From Clitopilus passeckerianus (taxonomy: Eukaryota; Basidiomycota; Agaricomycetes; Agaricales; Entolomataceae): a stretch of DNA of 64,000 bases. Shown here piece by piece: positions 59,203 through 64,000 of the stretch (position 1 is its first letter; every line of letters starts with the position of its first letter). A program made the position numbers and the translations under genes. The stretch spans positions 124,001-188,000 of the forward strand of contig CALYLX010000094.1 of the NCBI GenBank assembly GCA_944990035.1, written 5' to 3'. The notes under the pieces are model-generated. The model was given only the letters and a program-made list of their open reading frames with translations. It made no database searches and had not been told where the DNA came from.

Positions 59203-60806
59203 ATGCACTTTGCTTTCAACATCCAAGAAATTCTCGACATAGTACTCAACATACTGTACGAAGATGCAATTGGGTACAAGAGTCTAGTCTCCCTATCGTT
59301 GGCTTGCAAAGCCTTGCAAAAGCCAGCGCTGGACCTGCTGTGGTGCACATTACCGAGTTGGTCTCCACTCATCCGGTGTCTGCCTTCAGATGCTTGGGAA
59401 GTCGTCAAGGTCAAGGGAGAAAGTGTTCTCGTACGTACATCCATCCTTTTAGCAGCTCTTGCCTAACCCCTAGCTTATAGGAACTCAGACGTGACACCAA
59501 ACCTGACGATTGGCTTCGCTGCAAGTTCTACGCACCCAGGGTTCGACGCCTAGGTTACCCAATTCATCCCCAACTTCATTCCGACAGGTGCAAGATAGAT
59601 ATTTGGGTATATAAGGAACTTTCAGCCCATGGCATCCTACCCTTCGAAAACCTACATGCATACCGGTGCGGAGGCGGAGAGTTCCTTAGCCTGCGGTATC
59701 CGCTAGGTTCCGGCTTGAAGGAACTTGAGGTAGTCCACTACCCGCACAAACGGAAGAGCAAGAGCAAAGCGGAGATATTCAGCGCTTTGGCGTCATTTTA
59801 TCCTTCACTGCGAGTGCTCAAGCTCTCGGGAGAGGTCCCACTCTCCACCTCTCCTATTTCCGAAGCAATCACCGGGTTCAACGATCTGGAGGTCCTATTC
59901 TGTCCCCGAGTTCGTCTGGCGGATGACGTGCTCGCACAGTTGGCCAGCCGCAACAACATACGAAGCTTGCATACCGCGAACACAGTTGAAGACCTTCTCC
60001 GGACATTGCCCAAGGACTCCATCACATTCCCCAATATTCATCACCTGGGCACGGAGAGCCACACCATATCCAATCTGCCAGACCTGCTCTCTATTACTGG
60101 AGCGAAGTCACTACAATCCATCAACTTCGGTCTGGTCCTTGAGGACGGATTACCGGAGGACCCCCAGACATTCTTTCGAGCCCTCAAGAAGCATTGCTCC
60201 GCCGCCCTGAGGTCGATCTATTTCCAGGACACCTGCGGGCCCACACTCGCCTCTATCACCTCCCTCGTCACCATTGAGTCCTTCGAAGACATTCTCGGCT
60301 TCCCAAACATCGAGGAAGTCCAAGTCTGCTCAGACTGGGCTTTGGAATTCTGCATCGATGATGCCACAATTGAAACTCTGGCCAGAGCCTGGCCGAATAT
60401 GCGGGTTCTGGATCTTGACGGCGGGGACGTTGCATGGAGGAAGTGCGTCACCCTGGATGGTCTCCTCCACGTTGCCGCCCTTTGGCCTGGTTTGGAGAGC
60501 TTCAACGTAGCTCTCCAGCCAGTCACGACTCGTCGACAGATGCCGTCCTTGGCTGCAATCTCCACCCCGCAGCTACAGAACCTTGGGGTTGGAAATGCTG
60601 TCAGGCAGCTCAGCCATCCTGTAGCGCTGACTGTGTTCCTCAAGACGGTATTCCCCCACCTGTCGAGCGTCTACGACTTCGACTGGAGGGAGGATTGGAT
60701 GAAGATCTCGGAGCTTCTCCGTCAATATGGCAAGGGCCAGTTGGGATATGAAGGCGATCCTATTCAACGGCTTCAATCAAGCGAAGCGGAAGTGGCCTCA
60801 GTGTAA
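59203..60806 (+). CDS. F-box-like protein with leucine-rich repeats
   Basis: Two exons (59203-59430, 59481-60806) give 517 residues. A degenerate F-box occupies the first 50 residues (EILDIVLNILYEDAIGYKSL then LACKALQKPALDLLW). The long second exon encodes leucine-rich segments, for example LRVLKLSGEVPL, LEVLFCPRVRLADDVLAQLA and MRVLDLDGGDVAW. By family logic it would be a substrate receptor of an SCF ligase. No specific ortholog is recognised. It is not closely similar to the F-box protein at 54.6 kb. Confidence 0.82.
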
Positions 60807-61345
60807 CCGTCGTTTTCAAACAGCATTCCGCGGACTGTCCTCATCAAATCTAGACTGTATCCATCCTACTTTAGACGCTAATAGGTCAAATTCATTGTAT
60901 TGCCAATAGTACACTTGCAGTATTAGAGCTCGAGTTCGCTTTTACAGTGGCTTGGTATGTAAATAAAATAGAATGCTCGATCTATGCAGGAATAAAAGCT
61001 GGAAAACTTGTGCTGACCATGATACATTGTGGGTGAAGGGAGACAGCGCCTGCAACGGAAAGGTGTGATGCATTGAGAGCGAAGCGGCTTGAAAGCTACG
61101 AAAGCATCTGGTTCAGGAAACGCGACGACAGTCCTTGTGCCGGTAGAGCAGCGTTTGAACCAAAGGTATGCGCCTCGCAAAAGGGAATATGCTATATTGA
61201 GGGAGGAGGATGATAATGCAAGAAAGGGCTGAGCGGGGCATGCGAGCATAGATGGTTCATGGCATATGTATCCGAAGGAGGATGGAGAAGATTTGCAAGA
61301 AGCCCATAACATAGGCCATCGAGGGTATTGATTTGGTGACTCTGC
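60807..61345. other. Convergent intergenic region
   Basis: This lies between the 3' ends of the F-box-like gene and the second cyclin. A 129-codon minus ORF (60923-61312) is present, but it has no domain and lies where 3' UTRs are expected. Confidence 0.5.
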
Positions 61346-63346
61346 TCACTCCTCTTTCAAAAGGGAAAGCCCTGCATGCTCCTCTTGCCGAAGCTCCTCT
61401 GCTTGCCTAACCAACCGAATTTCCGCCTTGATCCTAGGTAGTTCCGCGTTCAGGTCCACTGTTGAACCTTCCTCCCACCGCTCTAGGGCCCACTTTCTCA
61501 TGAACTCGCTTGACTATGGAAGTAACAAAATCAGTTGTGTCCAGCGAGTATTACTTGAACTGAGGTACCTTGAAATAACGCTTTCCAGCGTACTTTTTGT
61601 GGAAGTATTCATGCCGAATAGGCTTGAGGATATAGTTCACCATCAAGTTCGCGGTCGAGATCAGGTGGCGCTCCGGATACGATGAGTAGTGAGCCAAGTT
61701 CGCGGTCTAATGGAGTTGTTAGTACTGGAATTCAACGTAGCCAAAATATCGACTGCGTCACTTACCCAAACTTCTTGACCAAGTGCCAGCCTGGCAAGCC
61801 AGATTGCAGCGGCAGCAATAATAGATGGAGGCGCGGCGATCAAGCGCCATTCCAGACATGCGATCTCCAGCAGGTACTTTGCCAGCGTGCGTACTTTGAC
61901 ATTGTAATCGTCTGCCTTGCTGACGCGTCGGAGGAAATGCACCGGATTGGGGTAACTCAAGTTCCAATCAAGTGTTTTCAGAATGTATCTTTCCGCCTGA
62001 AGAATCTCGGCATCGGTGTATGAAGAATCCGCGCACATGAGGAAGTGTGTAACAGAGGGCGAAACGATTTCTTCGACCTTTGCGGCAATAAACATGCAAG
62101 TAATTCCAACCAACTGGAGTTTTGCCAGAGAGACGACACGAGCAGAGAGAAAACGGTCAATGATGTTGACGCAAAGGAAGAGGGTTTCTGGGAGCAAGCG
62201 AAAGCGGGAATGGACCTGGATAAGCCAATCCGTAAGGATGCCGCGCATTTTCCATGCAAGCTCCTTTTGGCTCTCCATGTAATTTGGGTTCGGCATTGTA
62301 GCTACCTAAAGGCGGATTGAATGAGCGTCAAGTATAACTCAAGATGAAGGTAAACCAACCTCAAGCTGCTTCATATACTGGACGATTTCTCCAACATATT
62401 CGCTAACCATTAAAGGGTCGTCCTTGTCGTCGGCATCGAGGTCATCCCAGAATGGACCATCAGGTTCGTGTTCAGGCTCGTCCGCATAAGCTTCGATTTC
62501 AGCTTGGAGTTTGGCTTCTGCAGCCTCCTCTTCAGCCACTTGGCGAGCTTCCTCCGCTGCAATAGGGTCCTCTTCAGGAGCATCCGAAGAGGTCCGCCGT
62601 TTCTTGAAGACAGGCTCAACATCAACTTCTTCCTCAACTCGGACTCGGGAAGTAGCGGTCGAACGTAGCGAGTTCCGGCCACGGGGGTCTGAGCGCCGTA
62701 TGGTGGAGGATGTGGTTGTGAAGTCTTTTGAGACAACAGATCTTCTAACAGCGATGCTTGGTAAAGGCTGAGGCGGATCAACAGCCATAGCATGATCATC
62801 TTCCACCCTAATCGCGTTGGTGGACCCGGTATCCCTAGCCGACAGGGGCTTGGTAATGATGTTCTCCCGTTGGGACTTTCCGACAGTGCGTAGTGGTTGG
62901 CGAGTCGGCTGAGGCTTCGACCTCAGAACAACACCGTCGAACTTCTTCTTGGTGTCGACATCACCCCCTTTAGCCCTTGTAGTTCCACGGTTATTCGTAA
63001 CTTGACTTGTCAGCTCCCCTAGAGCCTCGCGTTTACGCTTTCCTACCGGAGCCTCGGTTGTTACATTGCTGTTCTTCTCGCTGAGAGCATTCAACTTTGC
63101 CCGAGAAGCTGCTGTACCGCCAATGACACTCTTGGTCCCGCCGGTGGCATTGGTATCAGCTGCGCCAGAGCCAGTTTTTGTTGTGCGCGTTGATAATCTC
63201 GAAAGTCGTGCATTGGCATTTTCATTATCTTTCGCGACTGTAGTCCGAGTCGTCCTGGTCACTCGTCGAGCCTATGACAGAGTGACAGGTCAGGATTACA
63301 TTGCAGAAATTATGATAGGACTACGTACCGGTAGTGCAGATGACAT
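61346..63346 (-). CDS. B-type mitotic cyclin (copy 2)
   Basis: Five exons (63329-63346, 62360-63271, 61766-62305, 61569-61706, 61346-61513) give 591 residues. Exon 1 encodes only MSSALP. A basic, Ser/Thr-rich N-terminal region of about 300 residues ends in an acidic stretch (WDDLDADDKDDP). The cyclin box has RGILTDWLIQVHSRF, IIDRFLSAR and KVEEIVSPS. The C-terminal fold includes YNVKVRTLAKYLLEIACLEW. It should partner Cdk1. The exon pattern mirrors copy 1 at 26.2-28.1 kb: both start with a mini-exon, and both have a cyclin-box exon of exactly 540 nt. Confidence 0.95.
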
Positions 63347-64000
63347 TGCCGCCCTTAACGGTGTATTTTGACTTCAAAATGCGGAGAATAGCTGCAAGAC
63401 GACGACAATGGCGAGCAGAAGGCAAGCAGCAGCGCGGACATCTCGACCTGTACCCAACATCACGTGTAGCCATCAGTGAAGAACAAACGAAAACAAACAG
63501 TGCGACGCGCTAGGCACGTGGCCGCGTGTCGGTAATTGGTTCGGGGTTCGGAACTCAGACTTTGAGCCTCTTGCCCTCTTGGCTCGGACTCTCCAGGGGA
63601 GGCTTTCCTTTCTATTTACAGATTTTATCCTCCCGGGAAGAAGTTTCAGCACCCTCAAACTCAACTTTCCCTCATGGGATGGCCGCAACGGCCTTAGCGC
63701 CCACACATAGCGGCAGTTTAAAAGGTCTTCTCCAGGAAGCCCAATGCACAGTCTGTCTCTGAGTTTTGAGATACCATTTTGGATACATTGTCAACCTACT
63801 CTTTGATGCCGGATTTACAACAGTCGCACATATGTATATATGTTAGTCGCATATCTTCAAGTTCTCTGTGCTGATAGCTAAACATAGAGAGGCAGCGCCT
63901 GATGTGGCGTCGACCATTCAAGATGGCCATCCTTGAAACGGACTACGCAAGTCATGCCCATGAATCCAGGTCTCAGTACCTCGGTGTGCTTGCAAGCTGG
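63347..64000. other. Upstream flank of cyclin copy 2, no gene recognised
   Basis: The first part is the cyclin promoter. No coding region can be supported up to the window edge, where a truncated neighbouring gene may begin. Confidence 0.45.

Noticed and set aside
60923..61312. 129-codon minus-strand ORF
   Set aside because: No domain, and it lies in the 3' space between two convergent genes.

Overview
The window looks like nuclear DNA of a mushroom-forming basidiomycete (Agaricomycotina). Genes are packed closely and cut by many introns of about 48-66 nt with GT-AG ends. The protein set fits this group: an OLE1 desaturase with a fused cytochrome b5, MOR2/PAG1, RPN1, MLH1, a PTEN phosphatase, B-type cyclins, F-box proteins and a PL4 rhamnogalacturonan lyase. 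I cannot name the species. All exon joins below were built by hand from reading frame and splice signals, and the exon lengths of every intact multi-exon model sum to a multiple of three.

Layout. 0.6-5.8 kb: a small cysteine-rich protein, the delta-9 desaturase (minus) and a secreted beta-lactamase-fold serine hydrolase (minus). 6.4-19.3 kb: four paralogous secreted repeat-peptide precursor genes, all on the minus strand and separated by 1.8-2.9 kb, called here kepA, kepB, kepC and kepD. 22.2-25.4 kb: a UstYa/DUF3328-type oxidase gene converging on a full-length cytochrome P450. 26.2-32.1 kb: a B-type cyclin, a doubtful small gene and PTEN. 32.8-38.5 kb: a 22-exon rhamnogalacturonan lyase and a seven-transmembrane receptor. 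38.8-63.3 kb: mostly housekeeping genes (CBS-domain protein, MLH1, MOR2, RPN1, two F-box proteins, an alpha/beta hydrolase and a second B-type cyclin).

Main discovery. The kep genes encode a signal peptide followed by many short modules. Most modules are one exon each, and all 38 introns across the four genes lie in phase 0. Most modules open with Lys-Arg, a Kex2 site, then an acidic spacer similar to the KR-EAEA spacer of yeast alpha-factor, then a short peptide with a conserved Pro, an aromatic residue and a Trp. The four genes share a TATA box about 62-68 bp upstream of the ATG and an 18-bp upstream box. The module types are mixed between paralogs, which suggests exon duplication and shuffling. 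The nearby UstYa-type oxidase and P450 are the enzyme types that modify Kex2-released peptides in the ascomycete dikaritin RiPPs (ustiloxin, asperipin, victorin). The locus is therefore a good candidate for an undescribed basidiomycete RiPP cluster. The main alternative is a repellent-like family of unmodified surface peptides.

kepD carries an in-frame stop in its first module and is probably decaying. The other genes appear intact, apart from a possible frameshift in the weak gene near 29.3 kb.
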